DNA of 64,000 bases, taken from contig JBJECG010000063.1 of the NCBI GenBank assembly GCA_051870875.1, forward strand, positions 14,644 through 78,643, in the 5' to 3' direction. Below, piece after piece: positions 9,216 through 18,025 of this stretch. Position numbers and translations under genes: made by a program. Under the pieces are notes generated by a model, which ran no database searches, had not been told where the DNA came from, and saw nothing but the letters and a program-made list of their open reading frames with translations. The DNA is from Aphodosoma sp051870875 (GTDB taxonomy: Bacteria > Bacteroidota > Bacteroidia > Bacteroidales > Paludibacteraceae). The number at the start of each line of letters is the position of its first letter. The first letter of the stretch is position 1.

Positions 9216-9395
9216 CGAAATATTTTGGTTTGTAACAAGGTTGTTTGTCAACCTGTTGGTTGAATTAAATTACCGTTGAGCCGGGAAAACTCGCAAATCT
9301 GTCAACTTTTTTCAGTTCAGGCCTGTCTTTTCCTCCAAGAGCCGTTTTTGCCAATATGGCCGGATTTTCTGTCCTGAGAAAGACAAGACCTATGC

Positions 9396-10850
9396 CTATT
9401 CGCCTCCGACTACAAGCGATGAAACGAGTACGGTGGGCATTCCGCACGATACCGGGCAGTTCTGCCCTTCCTTGCCGCATGTCCATGAGCCGGGATCGAT
9501 TTTCAAGTCATTGCCTATCATTGTGATTGCAGCCAAAGCCTCCGGGCCGTTGCCGATTACGTTGATATCCTTTATGTATCGGGTCAAGCGTCCGTTTTCT
9601 ATCATCCGCCCCGACTTGACATAAAATGTAAAGTCTCCAGCTCCTATCTGCACCTGTCCGTTGGAGAAACAATCGACATAAACGCCGTGTCTGACAGACG
9701 CGATAATATCATCGGCAGTATGCGGACCGGGAAGCATATAGGTGGAACGCATCCGCGGGACAGGTGCACAGCGGAACGATTCGCGACGGCCGTTGCCTGT
9801 CGGCCGGACACCGTAGTGTCGTGCTGAAATCCTGTCGTGCAAATATGAAGTCAGCCGCCCCTCCGTGACCATAAACGTCTTCTGCCCCTCCACGCCTTCA
9901 TCATCATAGTTCACCGCACCACGGTCACCGGCACGTGTACCGTCATCCACTACCGAAACCATCGGATTACATATCATATTCCCCATTCTGTCGGCAAATA
10001 TGCTCGTTCCCAAACGGTTGAAATCAGCCTCAAAGGCATGTCCTATGGCTTCGTGAAGCAATATGCCCGAAGCTCCGGCTCCCATCACCACAGGCATTTC
10101 ACCACCTTGGGGGCGAACCGCATCAAACAACACTGCCGTATTTTCCACAAGCTCCCCGGCCAACGCATCCATCATTTCGTTTGACAAGAACTCCGCACCT
10201 ATATGGTATGAGCGTGATACCGTTCCTTGTTCGCGACGGCCATTGTGCTCCATCACGCATTGTGCTCCAATCATCGCCATCGGAACGACATCCGCATACG
10301 CCTGTCCCAAGCTGTTGGCGAACAGCACGATGCTTTCTCCGTCACTTTCATTGACGGCAACCATTATCACTCTGTTGTCGGCATCGCGGACGGTTTTGTC
10401 GAAACGCATAAGGTACGGTATCCGGTTGTCCGCACTCATCCCGCCCCACGATGTTTCCATCAGATAGCGGCTTTCAATTTTCGGGAGTTCCGTTATCGGC
10501 GGCACACCGGAGCCTGTAACGGCAGCGGATATTCGCGAGGCGATGCGGGCAGCCCGCATAAGCTCTTCGAATGTCGGTGTTTCTGTATAGGCATAGCCTG
10601 TATGGTATCCTGATACCACACGGACACCGGCTCCATATTCAATCTGCTGCGACGCCGAATCCACCTTGCTGTCAATCATCCTCAAATTGTTTGACACGGT
10701 GTGTTCGAAATATATATCGGCATAAGTGGCACCATGAGCCATAGCCTCCGACAGCACAAGTTGCAACTGCCCTATCGTAACCTCAAAATGCACCAGAGCC
10801 TCTTGTAAAGTAATTGTTTTATATGCCATAGTCTGCAGTAATACAATCAA
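9396..10850 (-). CDS. tldD: TldD family metalloprotease subunit
   Basis: A 484-residue TldD-type protein. It carries the zinc-binding HEAIGH motif (HExxxH) followed by EAD in the central part and the C-terminal glycine-rich end (CGKEGQNCPVSCGMP) where TldD proteins place further metal ligands. TldD with its catalytically dead partner TldE forms a cytosolic metalloprotease that degrades unfolded peptides and matures some modified peptides. The partner gene is in this window 25 kb away, not adjacent. The start is uncertain: ATG at 10850, or ATG at 10829 (MAYKTITL), which better fits the family. Confidence 0.92.
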   Translation of the reverse strand: MIVLLQTMAYKTITLQEALVHFEVTIGQLQLVLSEAMAHGATYADIYFEHTVSNNLRMIDSKVDSASQQIEYGAGVRVVSGYHTGYAYTETPTFEELMRAARIASRISAAVTGSGVPPITELPKIESRYLMETSWGGMSADNRIPYLMRFDKTVRDADNRVIMVAVNESDGESIVLFANSLGQAYADVVPMAMIGAQCVMEHNGRREQGTVSRSYHIGAEFLSNEMMDALAGELVENTAVLFDAVRPQGGEMPVVMGAGASGILLHEAIGHAFEADFNRLGTSIFADRMGNMICNPMVSVVDDGTRAGDRGAVNYDDEGVEGQKTFMVTEGRLTSYLHDRISARHYGVRPTGNGRRESFRCAPVPRMRSTYMLPGPHTADDIIASVRHGVYVDCFSNGQVQIGAGDFTFYVKSGRMIENGRLTRYIKDINVIGNGPEALAAITMIGNDLKIDPGSWTCGKEGQNCPVSCGMPTVLVSSLVVGGE

Positions 10851-11313
10851 GCTATATTTTGTACGTCAATTATAAATTCAGGCGTTTTTTACGGATATCA
10901 TAAACCTGTCTTCTGACAATTGCCACGTGATGTAAATTTCACAAAGCCATTGTTTCCAGACAATTGTAGTTGTCGGCGTATCTTCGCCTCCAAATTATCG
11001 TTGACCGGAGCATCGGATGCCGCTTCTTCAATTACAGTGTTTCCGCATATCGGGCAATACACAGGTGAGCCGGTATTCCGTCAAGGCCCACTCTATCCGG
11101 GATGTCCTTTTAGCCCTGAATCAGTGATGTATCAAAATACAAATAAATCACCACCGACTCATATAAGCATGCATTGTTCCACACCAGCCACCGATACTTC
11201 CGCCTTTTACAGGTATTCTCCATCTGAACAAGCATGTCGCCACAATCAGTTCATATCATTATACTCACGTAACAGCTGATTTTTGCAAATTACCCAACCT
11301 GCCTTCGTGAACA
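10851..11313. other. Intergenic region between tldD and ileS
   Basis: No convincing gene is visible over about 460 bases. A 119-codon plus-strand open frame (10920-11279) has no recognisable domain or promoter. The stretch contains one copy of a dispersed repeat at 11247-11286, and the ileS terminator follows it. Confidence 0.5.
11247..11286 (+). repeat. Dispersed intergenic repeat, copy A
   Basis: This 40-base segment matches 33742-33782 at about 32 of 39 aligned positions, including the blocks cattata and gtaacagc and an attttt end. It lies in a long noncoding gap. Too few copies are seen to define its ends or nature. Confidence 0.45.
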
Positions 11314-11347
11314 AACAAGGGTTATGCCGTAGGGCACAACCCTTGTT
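11314..11347 (-). terminator. Terminator of ileS
   Basis: Stem aacaagggtt (11314-11323) and aacccttgtt (11338-11347), extended inside by tgcc/ggca, lies 43 bases beyond the ileS stop. A moderately T-rich tail follows on the minus strand. Confidence 0.75.
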
Positions 11348-11389
11348 TCAGACGGAGATGTTTATTTGTCAGACAATGAATTTGCCAGG

Positions 11390-14300
11390 TCACTTGTTTA
11401 GGGTTATGGCAAGACGAACGGTGCAGTCATCGAAGTCGAGGTCGGTTGCGTTGTCGAGTGTATCAACCAAAACAATCGAAGTGGCCAGTACCTGTGATGC
11501 GATATAATCATTGAAGTTGACAACAGCATCGTTGATCCGGTCAAGACGGCAGATGCGCACATTGATTTTGTCGGTAATCTCGTAGCCGTTGGCTTTGCGG
11601 ATATTCTGGATACGGTTGACCAGTTCGCGGGCTATGCCTTCCTGACGCAGTTCCTCAGTCACAGTCACATCGAGTGCAATAGTGAGTGTACCTTCGTTAG
11701 CCACAAGCCATCCCGGCATATCTTCAGTGGCAATCTCCACATCGGCAAGTTCGACAACCACGTCACCCGATGCGAGGTGAAGGGCGGCAGCTCCATCACG
11801 CTCCATTACGGCAATGTCCGCCTGGTCAAAAGCATTGATTGCAGCGGCGATTTCCTTCATCTGCCTGCCGTATTTCTTACCAAGAGTCTTGAAATTCGGT
11901 TTTATGCGTTTGACAAGCTGCACCGGCGATTCGTCGGCAAGCACCACCTGGAGTTCCTTTACATTTACTTCGGTCTTGACAAGTTCGGCGATATAGCTGA
12001 TTTGGCGCAATGTCTTCTCATCGGCTGCAGGTATGACGGCGCGCTGCAGCGGCTGACGTACCTTTTTCTCGGCCTTACGGCGCAAGGCAAGTATCATGGA
12101 CGATGCTTGCTGGGCCAGTTGCATACACTCTTCAAGATTGAGGTCGATAAGAGACTCGTCGGCAACGGGGAATGTGGCAACGTGTACAGAGTCGAACTGT
12201 TCGCGGCCGGTCACAGCGTTAAGATCGCAATACAGACGGTCGGCAAAGAACGGAGCTATGGGAGCCATGAGTTTGGCGACTGTCACAAGACAGGTGTAGA
12301 GTGTCTGATAAGCCGAAATCTTGTCGGTGGAATAACCGCCGCCCCAATAGCGTTTACGATTGAGACGAACATACCAGTTGGACAGGTTTTCGCAGACGAA
12401 GTCGCTTATGGCGCGTCCGGCACGAGTCGGTTCATACTGTTCGTAATAACCGGTGCAGTCGCGCACCAAAGTGTTGAGCAAAGAAAGAATCCAGCGGTCG
12501 ATTTCAGGCCGTCCGGCGCAAGGGATTTCAGGCTCTTTGTATTCAAAGCCGTCGACATTGGCATAGAGGGCAAAGAAAGAGTATGTATTGTAAAGAGTTC
12601 CGAAGAACTTGCGGCGCACTTCTTCGACACCCTCTTCATCAAATTTCAGGTTGTCCCACGGTGACGAATTTGTCATCATGTACCAACGCAATGGGTCGGA
12701 ACCGTATTTTTCGATCGTGGCAAACGGGTCGACGGCATTGCCAAGACGTTTGGACATTTTGTTGCCGTTCTTGTCAAGCACCAAGCCGTTGGAGATAACG
12801 TTCCTGAATGCCACTGAATGGAATGCCATAGTACCGATGGCGTGAAGCGTGAAGAACCAGCCACGAGTCTGATCCACACCCTCAGATATAAAGTCGGCCG
12901 GATATATAGATTTGTTGTCGAAAGCCTCTTTGTTTTCAAACGGATAGTGGATTTGGGCGTATGGCATCGCACCTGAATCGAACCATACGTCGATAAGGTC
13001 AGGTTCACGGTGCATAGGCTTGCCATCAGCACTGACGAGCACTATCTTGTCGACATAAGGGCGGTGGAGGTCTATGTTTTCAGAGTCATAGTTCTCCTTG
13101 CTCATGTCGCCGATACGGAAATTCTTATACGGGTTTTCAGACATAATACCGGCTGCTACCGACTTCTCTATTTCACCAACCAGCTCTTCGACGGAACCGA
13201 TACATTTCTCTTCCGACCCATCCTCCGTACGCCAGATAGGGAGCGGAGTCCCCCAATAGCGCGAACGGCTGAGATTCCAATCCTGAAGGTTTTCGAGCCA
13301 TTTGCCGAAACGTCCGGATCCGGTGGACTGAGGTTTCCAATTGATGGTTTCGTTGAGGGCAATCATTTCATCGCGGCAAGCGGTGGTACGTATAAACCAA
13401 CTGTCGAGAGGATAGTAAAGCACCGGTTTGTCGGTACGCCAGCAATGCGGATAGTTATGGACGTGTTTCTCTATACGGAAAGCCAAGCCTTGCTGCTTGA
13501 GCATCATGCAGATAGATACATCAAGCGTCTCGTCCTGATCGGTAAGCGCAGGGTCATAGGCATTTTTCACGAAACGGCCTGCAAACTGCGAGTACTTTTC
13601 CACATCGACGTTTGCATTCACAAAGTCGGCATCAAGTTCATCCAACACAAAAAACTTGCCGGTAAAGTCAACCATCGGGCGGGTTTCACCCTTGGCTGTG
13701 AGCATTGTAAGTCCAGGCACACCGGCACGTTTAGCCACAAAGGCATCGTCAGCTCCGAAAGTAGGGGCGATGTGAACGATACCGGTACCGTCTTCGGTTG
13801 TCACATAGTCACCCTGTATGACGCGGAACGCGCCATCACCGGGATTAACCCACGGTATAAGCTGCTCGTATTCAGCACCCACCAAATCAGGACCCATGCA
13901 CTCGCCGAGTATACGGTAAGGTACGAGTTTGTCGCCGGGCTTATATTCTTCCATGGAGAGTTCCGCAGCCTTAGGATTGAACATTGCCGAGAGCAACGGT
14001 TTGGCAACTATATAATTGGCTCTAATGCCATTATACGGGTTGAAACTTTCCACTGCAAGGTATTCGATTTTCGGGCCTACGCAGAGGGCGGTATTCGACG
14101 GCAGAGTCCACGGCGTGGTAGTCCATGCCAAGAAGTAAGTATCGCCTTCCAGACCGGAGAAAGCTTTGAGTGATCCTTTGACTTTGAACTGGGCGACACA
14201 GGTGGTGTCCTTGACATCGCGATAACAGCCGGGCTGGTTGAGCTCATGGGTCGAGAGCCCGGTACCGGCGGCAGGCGAATACGGCTGTATGGTATATCCT

Positions 14301-14824
14301 TTATAAAGGAGCCCCTTGCTATACAGCTGTTTGAGCAGATACCAGAGGGTTTCGATATATTTGTTGTCGTAAGTGACGTAAGGATTTGACATATCAACCC
14401 AGTATCCCATCTTATGGGTAAGGTCTTCCCACTCGCGGGTGTATTTCATTACATCTGAACGGCAGGCAGCATTGTATTCATCGACAGAAACTTTCTTGCC
14501 GATGTCCTCTTTTGTGATGCCGAGGCGTTTTTCCACGCCAAGTTCGACAGGCAGTCCATGAGTGTCCCATCCGGCCTTACGTTTCACCTGAAAGCCACGC
14601 ATGGTCTTGTACCGGCAGAAAGTGTCTTTTATGGTACGTGCCATCACATGGTGAATGCCCGGCATGCCGTTTGCCGACGGCGGGCCTTCATAGAAAACAA
14701 ACGAAGGGGATCCTTCACGTTCGGTTATACTGCGATGAAAGAGGTCTTTTCCGTCCCACTCCTTGAGCACTTCCTTGTTTACTTCGGAGAGATTGAGGCT
14801 ACTATATTCCCTAAATTTCTTCAT
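11390..14824 (-). CDS. ileS: Isoleucyl-tRNA synthetase
   Basis: A 1144-residue class I aminoacyl-tRNA synthetase that charges tRNA-Ile in the cytosol. The HIGH signature appears as GIHH at residues 56-59 within GPPSANGMPGIHH, and the second signature KMSKRLGN lies near residue 690. Between them is the CP1 editing domain, and the end is the anticodon-binding region. Length and signature variant fit the longer eukaryote-like IleS type common in Bacteroidetes rather than the E. coli type of about 940 residues. Such forms are often less sensitive to mupirocin, which is family knowledge and not tested here. It is transcribed alone, with a -7 box about 45 bases upstream and a terminator downstream. 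Confidence 0.97.
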   Translation of the reverse strand: MKKFREYSSLNLSEVNKEVLKEWDGKDLFHRSITEREGSPSFVFYEGPPSANGMPGIHHVMARTIKDTFCRYKTMRGFQVKRKAGWDTHGLPVELGVEKRLGITKEDIGKKVSVDEYNAACRSDVMKYTREWEDLTHKMGYWVDMSNPYVTYDNKYIETLWYLLKQLYSKGLLYKGYTIQPYSPAAGTGLSTHELNQPGCYRDVKDTTCVAQFKVKGSLKAFSGLEGDTYFLAWTTTPWTLPSNTALCVGPKIEYLAVESFNPYNGIRANYIVAKPLLSAMFNPKAAELSMEEYKPGDKLVPYRILGECMGPDLVGAEYEQLIPWVNPGDGAFRVIQGDYVTTEDGTGIVHIAPTFGADDAFVAKRAGVPGLTMLTAKGETRPMVDFTGKFFVLDELDADFVNANVDVEKYSQFAGRFVKNAYDPALTDQDETLDVSICMMLKQQGLAFRIEKHVHNYPHCWRTDKPVLYYPLDSWFIRTTACRDEMIALNETINWKPQSTGSGRFGKWLENLQDWNLSRSRYWGTPLPIWRTEDGSEEKCIGSVEELVGEIEKSVAAGIMSENPYKNFRIGDMSKENYDSENIDLHRPYVDKIVLVSADGKPMHREPDLIDVWFDSGAMPYAQIHYPFENKEAFDNKSIYPADFISEGVDQTRGWFFTLHAIGTMAFHSVAFRNVISNGLVLDKNGNKMSKRLGNAVDPFATIEKYGSDPLRWYMMTNSSPWDNLKFDEEGVEEVRRKFFGTLYNTYSFFALYANVDGFEYKEPEIPCAGRPEIDRWILSLLNTLVRDCTGYYEQYEPTRAGRAISDFVCENLSNWYVRLNRKRYWGGGYSTDKISAYQTLYTCLVTVAKLMAPIAPFFADRLYCDLNAVTGREQFDSVHVATFPVADESLIDLNLEECMQLAQQASSMILALRRKAEKKVRQPLQRAVIPAADEKTLRQISYIAELVKTEVNVKELQVVLADESPVQLVKRIKPNFKTLGKKYGRQMKEIAAAINAFDQADIAVMERDGAAALHLASGDVVVELADVEIATEDMPGWLVANEGTLTIALDVTVTEELRQEGIARELVNRIQNIRKANGYEITDKINVRICRLDRINDAVVNFNDYIASQVLATSIVLVDTLDNATDLDFDDCTVRLAITLNK

Positions 14825-14863
14825 ATCTGATTAATGTATTGCTTTGCACTGATATATAAGGTG

Positions 14864-14871
14864 CAAAATTA
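14864..14871 (-). promoter_or_regulatory. -7 box of the ileS promoter
   Basis: The complement of 14864-14871 is TAATTTTG, matching TAnnTTTG, about 40 bases before the ileS start. The -33 element at the standard distance is weak (CTTG). Confidence 0.55.
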
Positions 14872-14998
14872 CTATTTTTTTTGCAAAACAGCAAGAATCA
14901 ACAAGCAAGGCACGAAAAGCCATGTATGACAAAAACAGCTTGACGACAACAAATAAAGACACCCGGAATCCAACGTCATACGTCAGGCAGAAATGACA

Positions 14999-15038
14999 CT
15001 GTCCGCGAAAAGACAGGCAATGATCCTTTCGCGGACAG
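14999..15038 (-). terminator. Terminator of pgk
   Basis: A perfect 12-base stem, ctgtccgcgaaa (14999-15010) with tttcgcggacag (15027-15038), starts 66 bases after the pgk stop on the minus strand. Confidence 0.75.
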
Positions 15039-15103
15039 CGCATCCGTGATTTTGACGGTTGTATAGAATATCAAGAGCTTATGCAGAAAGGTATAACCTC
15101 CAT

Positions 15104-16357
15104 TTACTTCCGGATGGCAGCAATGCCCGGAAGGACACGGCCTTCGATGGCTTCGAGAAGAGCACCTCCTCCGGTGGAAACGTAACTTACGCCGTCAACA
15201 AGGCCGAATTTGTTGACGCACGCCACGGAATCGCCGCCGCCTACGAGAGAATATGCGCCTGCCTTTGTGGCTTCAACGACAGCTTCAGCCACAGAACGGG
15301 AACCATGGGTGAAATTGTCGAACTCAAAGACTCCGGCAGGGCCGTTCCAAAGAATGGTTTTGGAATTTCGGATGACTTCGGCAAACTTCTTTTCGGTGGC
15401 AGGTCCTATGTCGAGGCCTTCCCAGCCGTCGGGTATGTCATTGACATCTGCAAATCGGGTATTGGCATCGTTGGAAAAGTCATCGGCTATCTTGGCATCT
15501 TCGGCAAGGACGAGATTTACGCCATTAGCCTTTGCCTTAGCCATGATGTCGAGAGCCAGATCAAGTTTGTCGTCCTCACAGACAGACCGGCCGATCTTAC
15601 CGCCCTGAGCCTTCACGAAAGTATATGTCATGCCTCCTGCTATGATAAGGTTGTCGACTTTTGTGAGCAGGTTCTCGATAATGTCGATTTTAGAGGATAC
15701 TTTGGAACCTCCCATAATAGCGGTGAACGGGCGTACTGTCTGCGACATGACTTTTTCGACAGCTTCGACTTCACGGCGCATCAGGAAGCCGAACATTTTG
15801 TGTCCGGCATCGAAATAGTCGGCAATGATGGCAGTAGAGGCATGTGCACGGTGAGCCGTGCCGAAAGCATCATTTACATAGCAGTCGGCATACGATGCGA
15901 GATGCCTGGCAAACTCTTTCTGTGCAGCTTTCATGGCTTTCTTGGCAGCCGCTTTCTCGTCATCGGAGGCATCATCGGCCAGACCGCGCGGTTTTCCTTC
16001 CTCTTCTGCATAAAAGCGGAGGTTTTCAAGAAGGAGGGCCTGACCGGGACGCAATGCGGCGCAAGCGTCGTCGGCTTTGGCACAATCGGGGGCAAACATT
16101 ACGTCAATGCCGAGAAGCCCGCTTACACGTGCCACGATGTGTCGCAACGAGTATTTCTCATCGGGGTTTTTCTTAGGCCGCCCCATATGAGAAGCTATTA
16201 TAAGGGAACCGCCGTCGGCCAGTATCTTTTTCAGAGTAGGCATGGCTGCACGGATGCGGGTATCGTCGGTGATATTGAAGTTTTCGTCGACCGGCACGTT
16301 GAAGTCAACACGCACAAATGCTTTCTTGGAAGCGAAGTTAAAATTTTCGATGGTCAT
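15104..16357 (-). CDS. pgk: Phosphoglycerate kinase
   Basis: A 417-residue glycolytic kinase transferring phosphate from 1,3-bisphosphoglycerate to ADP. It has the N-terminal signature VRVDFNVP near residues 15-22, ASHMGRP, LLLENLRF, the hinge segment IMGGSKVSSKI and the nucleotide-binding loop LVGGGDS near the C-terminus. Length is normal for the family. A short acidic and Lys-rich insert after LRFYAEEEGKPRG is typical of Bacteroidetes forms. It stands as a single gene with its own terminator; 67 bases separate it from the upstream hisG-like gene. Confidence 0.97.
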   Translation of the reverse strand: MTIENFNFASKKAFVRVDFNVPVDENFNITDDTRIRAAMPTLKKILADGGSLIIASHMGRPKKNPDEKYSLRHIVARVSGLLGIDVMFAPDCAKADDACAALRPGQALLLENLRFYAEEEGKPRGLADDASDDEKAAAKKAMKAAQKEFARHLASYADCYVNDAFGTAHRAHASTAIIADYFDAGHKMFGFLMRREVEAVEKVMSQTVRPFTAIMGGSKVSSKIDIIENLLTKVDNLIIAGGMTYTFVKAQGGKIGRSVCEDDKLDLALDIMAKAKANGVNLVLAEDAKIADDFSNDANTRFADVNDIPDGWEGLDIGPATEKKFAEVIRNSKTILWNGPAGVFEFDNFTHGSRSVAEAVVEATKAGAYSLVGGGDSVACVNKFGLVDGVSYVSTGGGALLEAIEGRVLPGIAAIRK

Positions 16358-16424
16358 AACTATAATTGTTTAAGTGTTTTTCCATAACGATCACTTGTGT
16401 TACAGAGCAACCAACACCCCCAAT

Positions 16425-17285
16425 TCAGAGAATAAGGTTGTCGACAGGACAGGCCACTATATCGTGAACACCAAGCGCACGCAGTTCTTCGATACTGTCC
16501 CACAAGCGAGCGCAATCCATTATGGCAGTAAGATTGACAGCAGAGTCACCGGTAGCAGTAGGGACAACAGAAAAGATGGAGTTCAGATTCAATAGTTTGG
16601 CCACATGTTCCACTTTATCAGCTGGGACACACATAGTAACGTATTTCTTAGTAGAGGCAGCAATTACAGAATCGATGCGTACCAGCAATTCATCTACAAT
16701 AAGACGTTTGACGGAGTCTATCGAAGGTGCGACCATAAATACGGCTTCGGAAAACATGACTTTTTCCACCTCACGCATGTGTTCGTTCAGCATCACCGAT
16801 CCGGAAGATACTTTTCCGAACACGGCATCAGCCAACCCGGTACTGACACAACGATACAATCCGTCGTCCATACGCCGAACAGCAGCCTTGATATTGTTCA
16901 CCTTGAAGAATGAGGAGATTATTTCGGGATAAGGAGTCGCTACAGCCTTATTGTTGAACCAACGTAATCCTTCGTATTTGACGCCCAACGGAATCAACAG
17001 GGAAAGGGAAGACTTGTCGAATCCCAAACTACGTTCGGCACAATCTTCGGCTATGCCGTACTGACGCATAAGAAGTTCGTTGCAAATACAAGCGTCAACC
17101 AGACCATCCATAACGATTTTCGCCGTCTGCATTGTATCAACAAAAAATACTTCCGCAGGGAAATTCAACGAACGCGCCAACAAGACCCCGTCTTCAACTC
17201 CGCTGATTCTCACACCTACCTTATCAAGCAACGACAGAGATTCCGACTTTATTCGTCCGGCGGAAGGTATAGCTATTCTCAACAT
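16425..17285 (-). CDS. Divergent HisG-like protein (ATP phosphoribosyltransferase paralogue)
   Basis: The 286-residue protein aligns over its whole length with long-form HisG, the first enzyme of histidine synthesis, including the regulatory C-terminal domain of about 70 residues. Core residues differ. The N-terminal KGR loop is SAGRI, the DxGIxG strand reads DACICNE, the strand that is usually GSVE-like reads DDGLYR, and the PRPP loop SSGSTL is SSGSVML. It therefore may have lost or changed the transferase activity. No other histidine gene lies nearby; it sits between cvpA and pgk and has its own consensus promoter. It could be a regulatory or ligand-binding paralogue. The family assignment is fairly firm, the function is unknown. 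Confidence 0.7.
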   Translation of the reverse strand: MLRIAIPSAGRIKSESLSLLDKVGVRISGVEDGVLLARSLNFPAEVFFVDTMQTAKIVMDGLVDACICNELLMRQYGIAEDCAERSLGFDKSSLSLLIPLGVKYEGLRWFNNKAVATPYPEIISSFFKVNNIKAAVRRMDDGLYRCVSTGLADAVFGKVSSGSVMLNEHMREVEKVMFSEAVFMVAPSIDSVKRLIVDELLVRIDSVIAASTKKYVTMCVPADKVEHVAKLLNLNSIFSVVPTATGDSAVNLTAIMDCARLWDSIEELRALGVHDIVACPVDNLIL

Positions 17286-17325
17286 ATAATGAGTTCATAT
17301 AAGTAACGTACACAGATTCGCTGCA

Positions 17326-17356
17326 CAAAGGTAGTCATTTTTGACCGACAAACAAA
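17326..17356 (-). promoter_or_regulatory. Consensus promoter of the hisG-like gene
   Basis: The minus strand reads TTTG (complement of 17353-17356), 19 bases, then TACCTTTG (complement of 17326-17333), an exact Bacteroidales promoter. The start codon at 17285 would be about 35 bases from the transcription start. Confidence 0.75.
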
Positions 17357-17373
17357 TGTTATTGGCAATTTTA

Positions 17374-17901
17374 TCATGCCATAGCCGGCAAGTCCATTTC
17401 TTTTACAGCCTCAACAAACCGGCCGATATTCAGGCAAGGCAAGACTTTCCACAACAATTGTTCCAAATACGGATACAAGACAGACGACTGTACGGCAGGA
17501 TTGTCCTTAAAAGGAATGAATTCACATGCAAAAGCCATAATATTCAAGATAACACTTACCACCAAAGCCCACTTCAACATGCCGAACAGTCCTCCGAACA
17601 AACGATTGACACCTCCAAGCATAACGGCTTTGAGCAGACGGCTGAGTATATATGCCATCAGATTTACGCAGACAACGACAGCAAGGAATACAATGACATA
17701 CGCGACAGATGCCGATACGGACAGACTCCACCCCGTACACTCCACGATGTACGGAACGAGCCGAGCCGACATGTACCGGGCCATGTAGATTCCTACGATG
17801 ACAGCCGCCAAGGCCGCCATTTCACGCACTATGCCGTGTCTGACACCTTGAACGAGCCCATACACCATGGGCAACAGAATAATAATGTCGATGAAATTCA
17901 A
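17374..17901 (-). CDS. CvpA family inner-membrane protein
   Basis: A 175-residue protein with four hydrophobic segments and the family pattern of an N-terminal FIDIIILLPMVYGLVQGVRHG stretch, a central segment VAYVIVFLAVVV and a conserved LNRLFGGLFGMLKW-like motif (here VNRLFGGLFGMLKW). CvpA proteins are linked to colicin V production and envelope stress tolerance in enterobacteria; a molecular activity is not established. In Bacteroidales it often follows infB, as it does here, although a hairpin and 124 bases separate them. Confidence 0.88.
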   Translation of the reverse strand: MNFIDIIILLPMVYGLVQGVRHGIVREMAALAAVIVGIYMARYMSARLVPYIVECTGWSLSVSASVAYVIVFLAVVVCVNLMAYILSRLLKAVMLGGVNRLFGGLFGMLKWALVVSVILNIMAFACEFIPFKDNPAVQSSVLYPYLEQLLWKVLPCLNIGRFVEAVKEMDLPAMA

Positions 17902-17937
17902 AACGGTATCGGATAATAAAAGGGTGAAAAATACGTA

Positions 17938-17974
17938 ACGAGACCATGTTTTTCATACGACAACACGGTCTCGT
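17938..17974 (-). terminator. Hairpin between infB and cvpA
   Basis: Stem acgagacc/ggtctcgt plus tgtt/aaca with one mismatch lies 52 bases after the infB stop. The minus strand continues with a T-rich run (near 17925-17932), so it probably reduces read-through into cvpA. Confidence 0.6.
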
Positions 17975-18025
17975 CCTTTTTTGTCCTATTGCGAAAAACG
18001 GCCTGACGACACGGGATTCAAACCA

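Noticed and set aside
10920..11279. 119-codon plus-strand frame between tldD and ileS
   Set aside because: No promoter, domain or protein-like composition, and it contains a copy of the dispersed repeat.
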